Of a DNA stretch of 64,000 bases, positions 9,901-21,116 are shown piece after piece. The notes below the pieces were generated by a model. The model ran no database searches and was not told the DNA's origin. It was given only the letters and a program-made list of their open reading frames with translations. The position numbers and the translations under genes were made by a program. The first letter of the stretch is position 1. Each line of letters opens with the position of its first letter. The DNA comes from Alitta virens. Taxonomy: Eukaryota; Annelida; Polychaeta; Phyllodocida; Nereididae. The stretch covers positions 12,392,438-12,456,437 of the forward strand of contig OW028584.1 of NCBI GenBank assembly GCA_932294295.1, written 5' to 3'.

Positions 9901-12004
9901 AAACCAATTCAAACAAAGACTTGAATTAACTAATAGTCATTAGTTTCAGAAAGGATGATCAAGGACAATGCATGCAGTTATATATTGAGGTATATACGAG
10001 TTGTTATGTAATGTATGTACTAGAGCAAAGACAATGTGAGAATATGAATGAGGTAAGTAATGCTGATATAGATCTATAGGTAAGTATTGGTATATAATTA
10101 TTAGTGGCTGTGCATATGTGATAAGCAGACTTGTATTATATGTGCAATAAATGTGAAAGCAATAGCAATGTACATGTTCGGCTACATTGTGGATTATATT
10201 ACTAGATTGGCGGTTGTATTTGTCATACATCACTTGATTTCGTCTCTTCTAAGGAGGTAACTGAAAATAAAAAAGGAAGACATACCTGTATTCCAAATTC
10301 ATAGCACTTGGTATTTCATCACCATTACTTATCATAGGACAATGGACAGTTGGAATTTCTGGTTGTTCTTTTGGAACAACAATAGGTGGTACAACCCTAT
10401 ACGATTCTGGCAAAAGGTTTGAGACTTTCCCGTTTGGATGAGGTTACATCGATTGGTGTGCTTGGTCTCTCAACGCCCTCATTACCAATAACTGGATGCT
10501 GGAATAATGAAATAGCCGTGCCATGTAAAGAACCATGTGCAGTAGTTGAGCTTGGGTTGTGGTCAATATTATCTACAGCTGCTGTTGTGAAGACACCATT
10601 CAGAAGTTTTGCAGGACAAACGACATTTTCAACGTTGAAGGTTTCACAGATGGAATTCCCTAGTGCTGTAGATATCTGCATAACTCTATCATATGATATT
10701 GACATACCCAAACTGAACAATTTGTCCACAAGTCCTCGTTTTCTGGTTTCAGCATGTAGTAGGAGACCTAATTACATTGGAAGTGGCGGTTCTCTGTCTG
10801 TTGAATGTTTCAAAGAAGTTGAGTCCTTTCTTTTTCGGATATAGGAATTAAACTGAAGCAACTGTGAAATTGTGAGTGTTGACTGTGCTTCTATAGAATT
10901 ACTAGATTGTGTCTGAATATTAGGTCCACCTAGAATCATTCCTACTAAAGTTTTCAGGGACTGTGGAACAGAGTTCTGTTGACAACCATTTTCAAAGCTT
11001 CCTTGGAAAATATATTTGGATTTCATCATATCTTTTCGGACAATCTGTGCTGCTTTGGACAGGATCATTGCGTCATCGTCATAATTTCTCGTGGTGGCTT
11101 GCTTTAATGCACCACCAACATCTTCATTGAAAATGAAGAGTACATCGCGGCCTTGTTTATGGGCCTGTAAGTCAGGAATTGCTGCAATGATTCGGTTTTT
11201 AAGTTCGGTAGAATGCACCCGTCCATCGGTGTTCAAACCAAACTGTTGGCGACGAGATATGTACAACTTAGTTAAATCTGCTAATTTGAAAATCAGAGTA
11301 ACATCAGCGTCAGTGCGCGATTCCTCAATGTAGGCTACAATTTCTGCAAGAACAATGCCATCAATAAAGTTCTCCTCACTTTCTGCAGTTATCTTTTGTG
11401 GCCTGGCTTTGTTGTACAGAGCGACCAGACATTTCCTGTGGTAAATTGCTTCCTGCGAAATCATGTCTCCAGCACTTAATTTTGCCAAAAGCACAGTATC
11501 TTGCAGTTCAAGAGCACATCTACGTACCTTCATGTCGATATCAAAAGTTGATGCTTTGTGGAGATCACCCGAATCATCACCACAGAAGAAACAATCCTTG
11601 GTCATAGTTTTCGTTGTGCTGCCAACGCTCCGTCTTGTCAACTTACTTGCAGTCTCATCTGGATGGTCGGTCCTGTCGCCTTTTCTTTTCTGTTTTTCGT
11701 GTCTTTCGATCTTTAAATCGGAAAACTTATTTCTACAAGTTTTGTGCCACTTTGCATTACGTAGTTGCAAATTTGTATGCCAATCCTTTCTCATCAATCA
11801 CATCTTCGAATTTATTTTGATCGGAAACCAGTCGATACTTTTGCATCTCTCAAAAGTTATCTCAAATGTTTTGTAGCCTGTCCCTACTTCTACATCAGAT
11901 CTTTTACTGTTTGCAGGGCACTGTAGACTTTCTAATGTTCTTTCTTGACAAAACATGCATTCTTGCCAATCAAAGTCTGTTGGTGTAATAGCTACAAGTC
12001 CCCT
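6975..12004 (-). pseudogene. Academ-like transposase/nuclease gene, decayed
   Basis: Read on the minus strand. The first visible exon starts near 12004, after a possible acceptor (ggacag), and runs to a donor at 10285. It has CMFCQ, CPANSKR, KWHKTCRNKF and CFFCGDD cysteine patterns. It is broken by an in-frame TGA (11798-11800), a TAA (10772-10774) and a frameshift near 10405. The second exon begins at 9756 and joins in frame (EY R WLDHV). It continues to about 8567, where an extra T in a T-run shifts frame; a deletion near 8495 shifts it again. The last frame (8429-6975) holds XPG/FEN-like elements: VLIIDGTAI (D76), EEADTRMLLHA (E211, E212, D214), TVDTDVVVIAI (D242, D244) and FTGCDQVSSF (D301), then a cysteine-rich CXC-like end (CGCKIENGCRGRCKC). 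The 5' exon with the start codon was not identified. Multi-copy relatives with the FTGCD motif are known to me from many invertebrate genomes. Confidence 0.82.
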
Positions 12005-12984
12005 GTCCACAGGACAGGGTTACAAGGTCCTGGATGAAAAAATATTGACTTTTTGGCTTAAGTGGGAAATAGCCTTTTAGTAAACTTTTGTCACACAACA
12101 TACACCCACTGTAGCGTTAGACATACCTTTTTTCTATTGTGTCGCGCTCAGATATGGTTGATTTCTTCCAATATTAATCGATTTCTGTGCCATTTTCGAA
12201 TTCACATTTCGGTAAACAAAGCTTGAAGCATGGCCGCCTAGTTCCGAAAAACTCACAAGAGGGCTCTGGCGACGTTTCAACGCCCCTAGTGGCACACAGA
12301 ATAGTGCTGACCAGTCCTCATTTCTGTGACTGCTGGGGGCGTTGCAATGGCGAAAGTTTAGTCAATTATTAACAGAGTTTTTGGTGCTTGTTGATGTACT
12401 TCTTGGGCATTCTACTGTCAGATTCCGAGTGGACGAAAAGCAGTCTGTATAAAGAGCTATCAGCACCGAATCGCACTGATGCGCCCTCTTGTGTATATTT
12501 ACCACAAAAAGCATGAACTAGCAAATGTGAATTTGAAAACGCTCTTGAAAAGGATAATTCCACTGGCTTTTTCAGTGAAATATGAATACAAGTTGATAGT
12601 TAACAGAGTCGTACTCCTGTGCATCACGACGAAATAAGGTATGCTGACATGTTTATGGAGAAATATGTGTCGTAAATGTCAACATCAAAGAATTCCCATA
12701 CAACGCGTTCCGACCCTACATCGCATCTAATGCAATGTAGGTCGGTTCTGGCTATTGGTGTAACAGAAGATGAAGGCGTCTGTGGATCTAAAATTTTGCA
12801 CGGTTTTGACATGTTATCTTCTCAATGTTTATGGGCTGTAAATACATCTATGGACCTGAAAAAACATTTAAAGTATTAATAATTGACATATTGACCATAT
12901 CTCATTGTTTTATGTCTTTTTTTTTTCAGCTACAAAAAGTCAATGCAAAAATTATTCACATCATACAACATGCAAAATCATTGA
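12005..12984 (-). other. Element 5' region without identified exon
   Basis: This stretch should hold the promoter and first exon of the transposon gene. Short minus-strand frames exist (12812-12624 and 12563-12369), but neither shows a recognisable motif, so I do not call an exon. Confidence 0.35.
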
Positions 12985-13144
12985 TTTTATATGCATTGGC
13001 GGCCATCTTGAAAAATGGCCGCCATTTTGAATTTTCAAGGTGGGTCCATAGCTAATGTTATAAAGGGTGTCCATTACTACTACCATGCCAAATTTGATGC
13101 TTTTATCATCAAACCCACAATTTTAGCACGATTCAGCTGGACTA
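12985..13144. repeat. Right terminal inverted repeat
   Basis: Its reverse complement begins TAGTCCAGCTGAATCGTGC and follows the left TIR to the AAAATGGCGGCCATTTT block. It is followed by AAA at 13145-13147, the right copy of the target duplication. Confidence 0.88.
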
Positions 13145-13470
13145 AAAGACATATTTCAAAAGTTGAAGGTGGATTTCTAATTTGAGAGTACAGATTGGAG
13201 GAGAAATTAACAATGCAAGCAGTACTGACAGGCATCACCATCATGATTATTCTGAACAAGCAAGTACATTGCATAGGTTTGTATGTGTTAATTTTTGTAT
13301 TTGTTAATTTATTGTACATAACTATGCAAAGTAGTAGTTAGGGCTTTTTTCAAAAAGTCAAAGCTTTTATAATTTTTCTGTCTAAAATTCTTCTCCAGAC
13401 ATTAAAGTCATATCGCCATTTCAAATACTAATTATGCTAATTATTGAAATAAAATTAGGGTGCTCTTTAG

Positions 13471-13662
13471 AGGGCGGGGGCCTAGCTCAGAGGTAGCGCT
13501 CTGGGCTTCCAACCGCTGGGTCCCGGGTTCAATTCCCGGTCAAGCCTAAGTTGGATGGCTGTTTCATCCTTCGTCTCATTGCCATGGTCTCTGCCTGTCC
13601 TAATTAGCCCAACTGGTGAAGAAATACAGGATGTAAAGCCCTAATCACACACACACACACAC
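13471..13662 (+). mobile_element. SINE (intron 1, unit 1)
   Basis: Full head and body with a (CA)n tail. The left target duplication is missing because of a unit-1 deletion; the right one (ccattagaactag) follows the tail. Confidence 0.88.
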
Positions 13663-14304
13663 CATTAGAACTAGGGAGCTAAAATTTATCAAATGTTTTT
13701 TACCAAGTACCTAAATTTCACAAATTATCAATGAATTTGCTAACAAAGGCTGCCAAGGCAAGATAAGAAAAGATAGGATAAGATTACACTTTGGCGGCCA
13801 TTTTTTACAAAAAGGAAATTATATGCAAGAAAAACAAGGAGCAAAAAACGAAAAAAACATCAAGATTGGATCCCTAGGCCACACTATTTCCTAGATGCAT
13901 GCACGGTACCAACATAACCAGTCTGTTGCCTTGTCAACCAGATGTGCGAAAGTTTGGAATATTGCAAATGTAAAAAAACCGAAACGAAAAATAAAAATAA
14001 GTGCGTGCAAAAAGATAACTACTCTGACAGTAAGGGGAACACCTAGGCCTAAAAAAATTAATCACTGTTGTAATTTTGTATTTAAAAAAGACAGCGGGTC
14101 GTGAACTTGTAGAAATTGATATAGATGATTGGAGGATTTAGTTTGCCGTATATGCAAAAATTTGGATTTGCATGAATGTAAAGATTGGATAAGACCTAAT
14201 ACATAATCATTGAATTTTTAAGTTGTGGTAAGGTAGATAGATGTGTGTACAAAGTCAAAAGTATCTGAAAAGTATTAGGTATGGCAGTATTTGTATTTTT
14301 GCAG
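13663..14304. other. Intron 1 remainder, unit 1
   Basis: A 69-codon frame at 13895-14104 is lysine-rich, has no splice or domain support and is repeated only because the unit is. I do not call it a gene. Confidence 0.5.
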
Positions 14305-14913
14305 ATGCTTTAAATTGTCCCCTTGCACCCAAGTACCAGTTTTATGCTGAAATGGAAGTCTGTGTTGGTTGGGAGAAGGTTCCTGGCAAACAACTGGATG
14401 CCCTAGCAGTTTGTGAAACTGCCCTGGCAGCCTATCAGAGTAGTGGATTAATTTCATTGCCTACTCCCCGTGACAAGGCCTACAATACTTGGTTGAACAA
14501 TTCTTTTCCAACTGCTGAGTAAGTTTTTCATGTATTATTTTTTTAATCAAAAGTGATCTTTCCATGGTTCTGCTTGAAAATCATCTGGCTAATTCTGTTA
14601 TATTCCAAATTTCACACATATATTTAAACTTCAATATTAATATTTAATATTAGTAGATTTATTTATAATGGGCGTAAGCAAGGGGTGTCTGAGGATGAGA
14701 CCCCCCCCCCCCCCCACCCCTCTATTGGCCAGAAGTATGCCAAACAAATGCCAGTAAAAAATATAGGGTCTGAAAAGAAAATCCCCTTTACTCTAATTCC
14801 TTTACTATAACCTGCATGTATCTATAAGCATATATTATACAAATATGGCCCAGCATAAGAAAAATATCGTGTATTATCAGTCCGACGCAAAAATATCTCT
14901 CAATTCAAAGCTT

Positions 14914-14995
14914 TGCCATGGTCCCTGCCTGTCCTAATTAGCCCATCAGGTGCAGGAATACAGGAGGAGCCCTAATCACCCACCCCACCCACCCC
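14914..14995 (+). mobile_element. SINE 3' half (intron 2, unit 1)
   Basis: Begins in the body at gccatggtccctgcctgtcc, with an internal loss (caggaggagccc), and ends in a CACCC-rich tail. Confidence 0.8.
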
Positions 14996-15266
14996 CAATG
15001 CAAAGCGAAGAAGTTAGTGCATCCACAAGGCCAATTTATCTCTGCAATAGTAGAACGTACTGATTTGATATTACCTCTTTGAAAGCAATTAAAAAAGGAA
15101 TTAAAATATATCTGTGCCATTTATGTAGCTCATTTATTAGGTCAACTCCGAGAAAGAGAATCCAACTGGACTGTCAATACAAGCATTGAGAAAGGCAAAC
15201 ACTAGTGAACCAAGTTCAAGTGTTACTACTACAATGTCTCCTTGTCCATCGCTTCCATCTGCACAT

Positions 15267-15454
15267 GGGGCGGGGGCCTAGCTCAGAGGAAGCGCTCTGG
15301 GCTTCCAACCGCTGGGTCCCGGGTTCGATTCCCGGTCGAGCCTAAGTTGGATGGCTGTTTCATCCTTCGTCTCATTGCCATGGTCTCTGCCTCTCCTAAT
15401 TAGCCCAACTGGTGCAGAAATACAGGACGTAAAGCCCTAATCACCCACCCACCC
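15267..15454 (+). mobile_element. SINE (intron 2, units 1/2 lineage)
   Basis: Full-length. Unit 3 has no SINE here and instead keeps about 35 bases (gatgtagctgctgctgaagt...) that are absent from units 1 and 2, so this insertion came with a small deletion. Confidence 0.85.
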
Positions 15455-15592
15455 GGGTGCGATTCCCGGTCGAGCATAAGTTGGATCGCTGTTTCATCCT
15501 TCGTCTCATTGCCATGGTCTCTGCCTGTCCTAATTAGCCCAATAGGTGCAGAAATACAGGACGTAAAGCCCTAATCACACACACACACACAC
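15455..15592 (+). mobile_element. SINE lacking the A-box half, abutting previous copy
   Basis: Starts at the B box (gggtgcgattcccggtcgag) directly after the tail of the previous SINE and ends in (CA)n. Confidence 0.85.
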
Positions 15593-15599
15593 CTCCCCT

Positions 15600-16062
15600 C
15601 AGAAACGTCGAAATGAAACCAGATTATACTTCTGATGGTGAACCTGAGTCACCTCAGGCAAATCTCAGCTCTGAAGATTGAGAACCGAGTGAAGCGAATT
15701 CCATCTTTGATGATGAAGACATTAGCTATTGCAGATTAGTTTCTAACCAATGTTCTCAGTAACCCTACTGGCGATTATTCATGAGTTTGTGATGATCTAG
15801 GTGAACACAACCTGGATACCACCCTAAAGCTGCTTGCTAATCATAACCAGACATGTGCATGCCAAATGTTGTTAGCCAGATCTAAAATGCCATGTGGCAC
15901 CTGGCCCAAAGAATGTCAATGCCGCAGACCTGAGACAGATTATTGAGCCTTACATGCTTAGCAAGGAGCAATATCTTGCACTATTGACACTCGTTCTACA
16001 TGACATGCTCTCTGTTGCTTTAAAGCTTGCTAAGATATGGAAGAAACTCTCTCATTCATAGG
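15600..16062 (+). pseudogene. Unidentified coding relic in intron 2, unit 1
   Basis: Two stretches look like former exons. About 15614-15680 reads MKPDYTSDGEPESPQANLSS before a stop. 15886-16059 is open for 58 codons (AADLRQIIEPYMLSKEQYLA, then LHDMLSVALKLAKIWKKLS), ending TAG beside a donor-like GTAAAG. Stops and frame changes lie between them. The segment is conserved in all three units, but only because they are recent duplicates. I do not recognise the family. Confidence 0.35.
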
Positions 16063-16471
16063 TAAAGACTTATGATGTTTTTACACCTATTATTCTCCTG
16101 TACATTTAGCTTCTTATATATCCATACCACAGTCGGATTTTAATGGTCTTTTAGGTTAAATGTTGTGAACTTCAACTACCCTATACCAACTTCACTCTTT
16201 CAACTGCTTCACATCTAATACAAATTACACTAGAAAAATGTGTACGAAATAACATGAAGGTGAATGGTCAGTGCAAGCTTTCCATGCCTTCGGCCAACGT
16301 GCACCTGAAGTTCAAATAATGACAATTAAATTATTAGATATATATACACATATTTAAGGGTAAAACAAAGCATCACATATTATGAATAAAAACATCCAAT
16401 TGGACATGTACCATTGGCGGATATATTTTAAATTCCCGGTAGTATATGTTACATGCTGAGCTTACAGATTT

Positions 16472-16650
16472 GGGGCGGGGGCCTTGCTCAGAGGTAGCGC
16501 TCTGGGCTTCCAACCACTGGGTCCCGGGTTCGATTCCCGTTCAAGTCTAAGTTGGATGGCTGTTTCATCCTTCATCTCATTGCCATGGTCCCTCCCTGTC
16601 CTAATTAGCCCATCAGGTGCAGAAATACAGGACGTAAAGCCTAATCACCC
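16472..16650 (+). mobile_element. SINE (intron 2, unit 1)
   Basis: Full-length with a variant A box (gccttgctcag). Target duplication agcttacag(a/g)tttg on both sides. Confidence 0.88.
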
Positions 16651-16719
16651 AGCTTACAGGTTTGATGGTGCTTGATGAGATCAATTGCCATTAATTTTCG
16701 GTGGTTTTCTCTCTCCATC

Positions 16720-16980
16720 TGGGCCCTCGAAGGTCCTGGGCCTCCACGCAGTGAGGGTGGAAACACTTGGGGTGAAGTCCTCTATCCCCAGTGGCTAAAA
16801 CAGGACAGTGCGCATTGCACAAGCTGCTCCAGCTATCCAACGCAGACAATTATTGATTTTTTACATGCTTCTGGTTTCTACTACCAACTATAGATAATCA
16901 ATCTTACCCTAGAGAGCCTCTACATAGCCCACTCAGGTGCTGATGAGGCGTTAAACAATAACACTAACTAACTAACTAAC
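16720..16980 (+). mobile_element. R2-type repeat insertion with target duplication
   Basis: Same repeat as 2680-2930, ending (taac)n. tctctccatc flanks it at 16710-16719 and 16981-16990. Unit 3 has the empty site (ctctctccatctggcagcc near 44455), so it is a true insertion shared by units 1 and 2. Confidence 0.88.
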
Positions 16981-17707
16981 TCTCTCCATCCGGCAGCCTC
17001 CATGTAGAGGATGCTCTTCCATTTTGATGACCTTTATTCAAGCCAGTAGGAAAAAAGGTTTTGAAACTTTTTTTAATTACTCATAAAATGTACATAATAC
17101 TTTACCAATACAAGTAAAGTTAAATATGTATGCAAATATGTATATCTACCCTGTTTTGATATAATGTCTTTGCACCACTTCTTCTCATCATGTAAGACAG
17201 GGAGGACCTTCAACATGTCCCTTCAAAGTCGATCAAAATCTGTCTATGATTTAAAAATAATATCAAAGTTATATTGATGCAATCTTCTCAGTGAAGATGA
17301 TACACATGTTAGTTAAATGCTAACATCTGGTAATTTTTTTATTCATTGGCAACATTCGAGGAATTAAACAATACTCCTCAACTTGAATTTATTTGTTGCC
17401 ATTTTTTGTGGCTTCTGAAGATAGATATCCACAGAAGCTTTGGTCTAATTCTTTGTGTTGTACTAGATATATTGCAGGTCCAGTTTTCTGTGTGTAATTT
17501 AAATTGGCACACTACCAAAATGCAACGGGGGGGGGGGGGGAGGAAGGGGGTTATCAGTTAGTGTGACAGCATGGCATCATATTTTGCAAGGGTTGACAAG
17601 ACACAAACAGAAACTGTTGATTTAGATGGTATATGGGAAGCAAATATGTTACATTATTATTAAAACGCACAATTTGTGGCCTGTCCTCTGCCACTCTCGG
17701 AACTGGG

Positions 17708-17776
17708 GATGACATGGCCTAGTGGTTAAGGTGTTTGCTTGCTATCTGCAAGCTTGTGGGTTCGAACCCCCTCCAT
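17708..17776 (+). repeat. tRNA-like sequence (pseudogene or SINE head)
   Basis: A box TGGCCTAGTGGTTAAGG, a 5-bp anticodon stem GCTTG/CAAGC around CTATCTG, and B box GGGTTCGAACCCC. The apparent anticodon ATC and weak acceptor pairing argue against a working tRNA. It is repeated in units 2 and 3. Confidence 0.55.
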
Positions 17777-17807
17777 AATCATTGCCTCAACCTACCCAGG
17801 TGCAATG

Positions 17808-17987
17808 AGCGGGGGCATAGCTCAGAGGTAGCGCTCTGGGCTTCCAACCGCTGGGTCCCGGGTTCAATTCCCATTCAAGCCTAAGTTGGATGGCTGTTTC
17901 ATCCCTCATCTCATTGCCAAGATCCTAATTAGCCTATCAGGTGCAGAAATACAGGACGTAAAGCCCTAAGCACACACACACACACAC
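17808..17987 (+). mobile_element. SINE (intron 2, unit 1)
   Basis: Variant start gggggcatagctcag. Target duplication cccaggtgcaatg before and after; (CA)n tail. Confidence 0.88.
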
Positions 17988-18016
17988 CCAGGTGCAATGG
18001 GTACTTGGCATTAGGG

Positions 18017-18096
18017 CATTGCCATGGTCTCTGCCTGTCCTAATTAGCCCAACTGGTGCAGAAATACAGGACGTAAAGCTCTAATCACACACACAC
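18017..18096 (+). mobile_element. SINE 3' half, units 1/2 only
   Basis: Body from cattgccatggtctctgcc plus (CA)n, flanked by ttggcattaggg / ttggcataaggg. Unit 3 lacks it at the matching place (near 45670), so it is a 5'-truncated insertion younger than the split from unit 3. Confidence 0.82.
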
Positions 18097-18758
18097 ACAC
18101 TTGGCATAAGGGACCACACTGGTAGCACTTTTGTGAGCTCTTAAGCCCAAAACATATAACCGATCCCCCTTCCCTGTAATAGATAAACATATTTAAAATT
18201 GTCTCCATAATTTGATTTCAGAATCTGGTTAGGTGTTGACGATCGTTCTGAGGAGGGTAAATTTGTGTGGGCTGATGGGGTAACCTTCACAGGGTGGGCA
18301 CCCTGGGCCCAAGGTTCACCCAAAGAATATAGCTGGCATCAATTGTGTGGTCTGGCATGGTGATGAATGGGAACACCGAAACTGCAATGAAAATCACAAC
18401 CCACTGTGCATTGCATACAGGCCTCCGAATGGTACCGAATTTGGAAATTTTAAGTTTATTGCTGGAAATGCGCTTAAAAAATACAGATAGATTATCGAGG
18501 CATAAGAATATTTAAGGTTATCGAAGACCAGTATTTAGACCAAATCACTAATAAGACAACCTCAGTAACAAGTGCTTTCTGGAAATTTTACCCACTCTGT
18601 ATACCAGTCATGGTAATTTACACAATTACATAAGGCTATCAATATCTGTCATGACAGATCTTTTGAGACTACTGCTACATCCGGCAGTTCAGGGTGTGTG
18701 CAAACAGAAATTACATTTGGATATCATCCTGGGGAGATAACATGTCACATCTTATATA

Positions 18759-18967
18759 CCCTTTTCACACGGCAGCCATGTTGACGTTTTTGCCACAATG
18801 ACCTCATTTTGATTACGTCATATTATGACATCATTACTTCTCCAATGTTCTTGCACTCTGACAACTTCACCATGGCCGTTGTCTACTGATGAAGTCACAA
18901 TATATCTTAAGTGCAAAGAGAGGTCATTGAGGCAATGATGCCAACATGGCTGCTGTGTGAAAAGGGT
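18759..18967. mobile_element. MITE-like inverted-repeat element (intron 3, unit 1)
   Basis: Ends ccctttTCACACggcagccatg and catggctgctGTGTGAaaaggg pair, and weaker pairing continues inward (caatgacctca with gaggtcattg) to about 60 bases. About 209 bp and no coding capacity. The target site is probably TA. It ends about 87 bp before the CTLD2a exon. Confidence 0.78.
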
Positions 18968-19301
18968 GTATTAGGCTATGTCTCGACCTATTCACCTATA
19001 TTTTTATCGAATTCCAGAAGTCCTAGGAATATCATATGACTGCTTCCTTTCAGAGACTTGCCCAGCAGCGGTACCATTTGTGCGACTGCCCAACACTTCT
19101 TTCTGTGTTGCTTACGTGGATAATCATCTCATAACCGCATCCATGGCTCGATTGGGATGCAGCTCAAATGGTGGACTGTTGGCAATTATTGAGAACATGA
19201 CGTTGCATAATGCAATTAAGGCTTACTATGGCTTCAATTCAAGGTTGGTAAACACACGAACGAACTTTTGATTGTAGCAATACAACAGATATGGACAAGG
19301 T

Positions 19302-19393
19302 ACACCATTTAGGATGAATGTATGTCAGAGAACGCTTCATCTATTAATTTATAAATGTATTTATGGATTAGCTCCTCATTATTTAGCAAAATA
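19302..19393 (+). pseudogene. LINE reverse transcriptase C-terminal scrap (intron 4, unit 1)
   Basis: The plus frame reads TPFRMNVCQRTLHLLIYKCI then YGLAPHYLAK and a stop. This resembles the conserved run near the end of non-LTR RTs (K....YK..NGLAP.YL). Confidence 0.6.
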
Positions 19394-21116
19394 ATGTTAT
19401 TTTGGAATATGAAGTATGATTGGTATGAAAGAGAACACATGAAATGAATTCCCTTATAATGAATTTGTATAAGAGCTTGCTGTTCTACAGAGGACATAGG
19501 AGTTAGAACAAATTATCAAATAATTTTAAGGAAATTACTAGTATTGACAGGTCAAATGTGTTAAGAGTACATGGTTGATTTTATATTATATTAATGTTAC
19601 GTTTTTATATATGAATATGTTATTACATATGTTTTAGGTACTTACTATTTGATTTACTTTGTTTCTGATACTGATCTGGCAACCCTTCGAAAATAAATTG
19701 GAAATAAAAAATAAATAAACACACCTTGAACCTGAAACTGTTGAATTATATGGTGCATAATTCATTGTCTAATTCCAATATTTTTGATATACAAAAGACA
19801 ATTTGTAAGTCAGCATGAAACCAGAGCAAGGAATAAACCTCTTCGATTGAATGTTTGCTTAAGTTTCGTCTGTGACAGTGGATATCAATTTAACCAAATT
19901 TGTTGATAAGATGCTTTAAATATTTCTGGCTACTGAACTTGTTTATTTATCTAATTCACTTGCTAATTCACTTGACAGTCAACTAGTTATATAGATAGAT
20001 AGATTCATTGATTCTTTATTTGCGCAAAGCTGGACTGAGAATTGTTTAAAACCTCTTTGCAGTACAGAAGTCTGGCTTGGCTTGAATGACATTTTGGAAA
20101 GATTTGCTTTTAAGTGGTCAAATGGCAAAATCCTGGATTATCCATGGTGGATGGGCATGGTGGCAAATAACAGTGGAGCTAATGACTGTGTTAATTCTCA
20201 ACTAGGCATTTGGACCACTGAGCACTGTGATCACATTCACTACACTGTCTGCCAGTTCAAACCTCGCCCAGCAAAAAGTAAGATTCAAAATCGATATATT
20301 AGGTAATGACATCACAGTAGGTTTGAATGAATAATGATATTTATATCTACACTTCTCAAATTTTCAGTTGATATATACCTCTTCCCGTTATTCACATGTA
20401 AAAAACATGATATCGGCTACTTTTGAGTTGTAATACTCGGTTTTTTTGTACATTCATTCATTCTTCTTTTCTTTGTGCTTTATTCTCTCTTTAATAATTA
20501 ATGTGAAATATTTTAAAGTATTTCTTGACAGGGCAATATATGTTATATGAGGCAGTTATATATAATTTGGTGACCCTACATTAATCATAATGAAACGATT
20601 ATGGGGCATATCTGTTATGTGATTATGTACTTGCATATTTTCAGTTCTGAAACTATTTTTTGCCGTATGTTCCCTTGATCAGAATGGAACGCTGACCACT
20701 GCCTATTTAGGGCCGATCGCCCAACAAAGTAGCTGTTCAGACAATTCAAGCAGAGTTGTTGACACCGTACTTCCATCGCTGTGCTCAAGCGTGCCTTCAA
20801 CATCCTGACTGCGGATCTGTCAACTACAACTCGCAGCAAGGCGTCTGTCAACTGCTGCAACAGTGCGGACATGACTTAGTCAACATGACTGGATTTGATT
20901 ATTGGCAATAGTGTTTGTAAAGAAAATCAGGCCTATAATATCATAGTGTGATCATCATTATATTTTTGCTTTTTTTTTAATGTACACTTAATATTTCATA
21001 GCATCACATATTGACAACATTTTTAAAGATAGGAAATTTATGATATTGTGATGGAAATTACGTATTGATGCATTAAAGATGGCATTTTATGCATACTTTG
21101 TAACTACATTTATCTA

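Larger units (their letters stand above)
6499..13144 (-). mobile_element. Academ-like DNA transposon, 6646 bp, inserted upstream of lectin copy 1
   Basis: Ends are tagtccagctg...cagctggacta. The left ~160 bases and the reverse complement of the right ~160 bases align imperfectly throughout, sharing long matches such as aattgtgggtttgatgataa and ttagctatggaccca. Units 2 and 3 show the exact empty site, defining both ends and an AAA duplication. The element carries one large minus-strand gene with XPG/FEN-like motifs. A 3-bp duplication, long TIRs and an XPG-like nuclease match what is described for the Academ superfamily (AcademX); that assignment is from knowledge of the family, not a search. 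It lies 65 bp 5' of the start codon of lectin copy 1 and separates it from its ancestral upstream sequence. No SINE has inserted into it. Confidence 0.9.
13213..20911 (+). pseudogene. CTLD-CTLD-PAN lectin gene, copy 1 (broken)
   Basis: Six exons match the intact copy in unit 3: 13213-13276 signal peptide, 14305-14518 and 18222-18431 CTLD1, 19054-19243 and 20063-20277 CTLD2, 20666-20911 PAN. CTLD1b carries an extra T (aaggTTcaccc near 18312), giving TGA about 16 codons later. The PAN exon carries an extra A (tatttAggg near 20709), ending in TGA. The acceptor of the PAN exon is changed from gcag to gccg (20664-20665), which is private to this copy. The transposon ends 65 bp before the ATG. Exon 2 has YAEMEV and PRDK where copies 2 and 3 have YAGMEV and PHDK. 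A secreted full-length product is not possible from this sequence; at most a truncated CTLD1 fragment. Confidence 0.88.

Noticed and set aside
13895..14104. 69-codon lysine-rich frame, repeated in units 2 and 3
   Set aside because: Conservation is explained by recent duplication; no domain, no splice signals, and it sits inside intron 1.
16944..16965. CTGATGAG followed by AAAC in the R2-type repeat, reminiscent of a hammerhead ribozyme core
   Set aside because: There is no stem II between CTGATGAG and the putative GAAA, which here is GTTAAAC, and no flanking stems were found.
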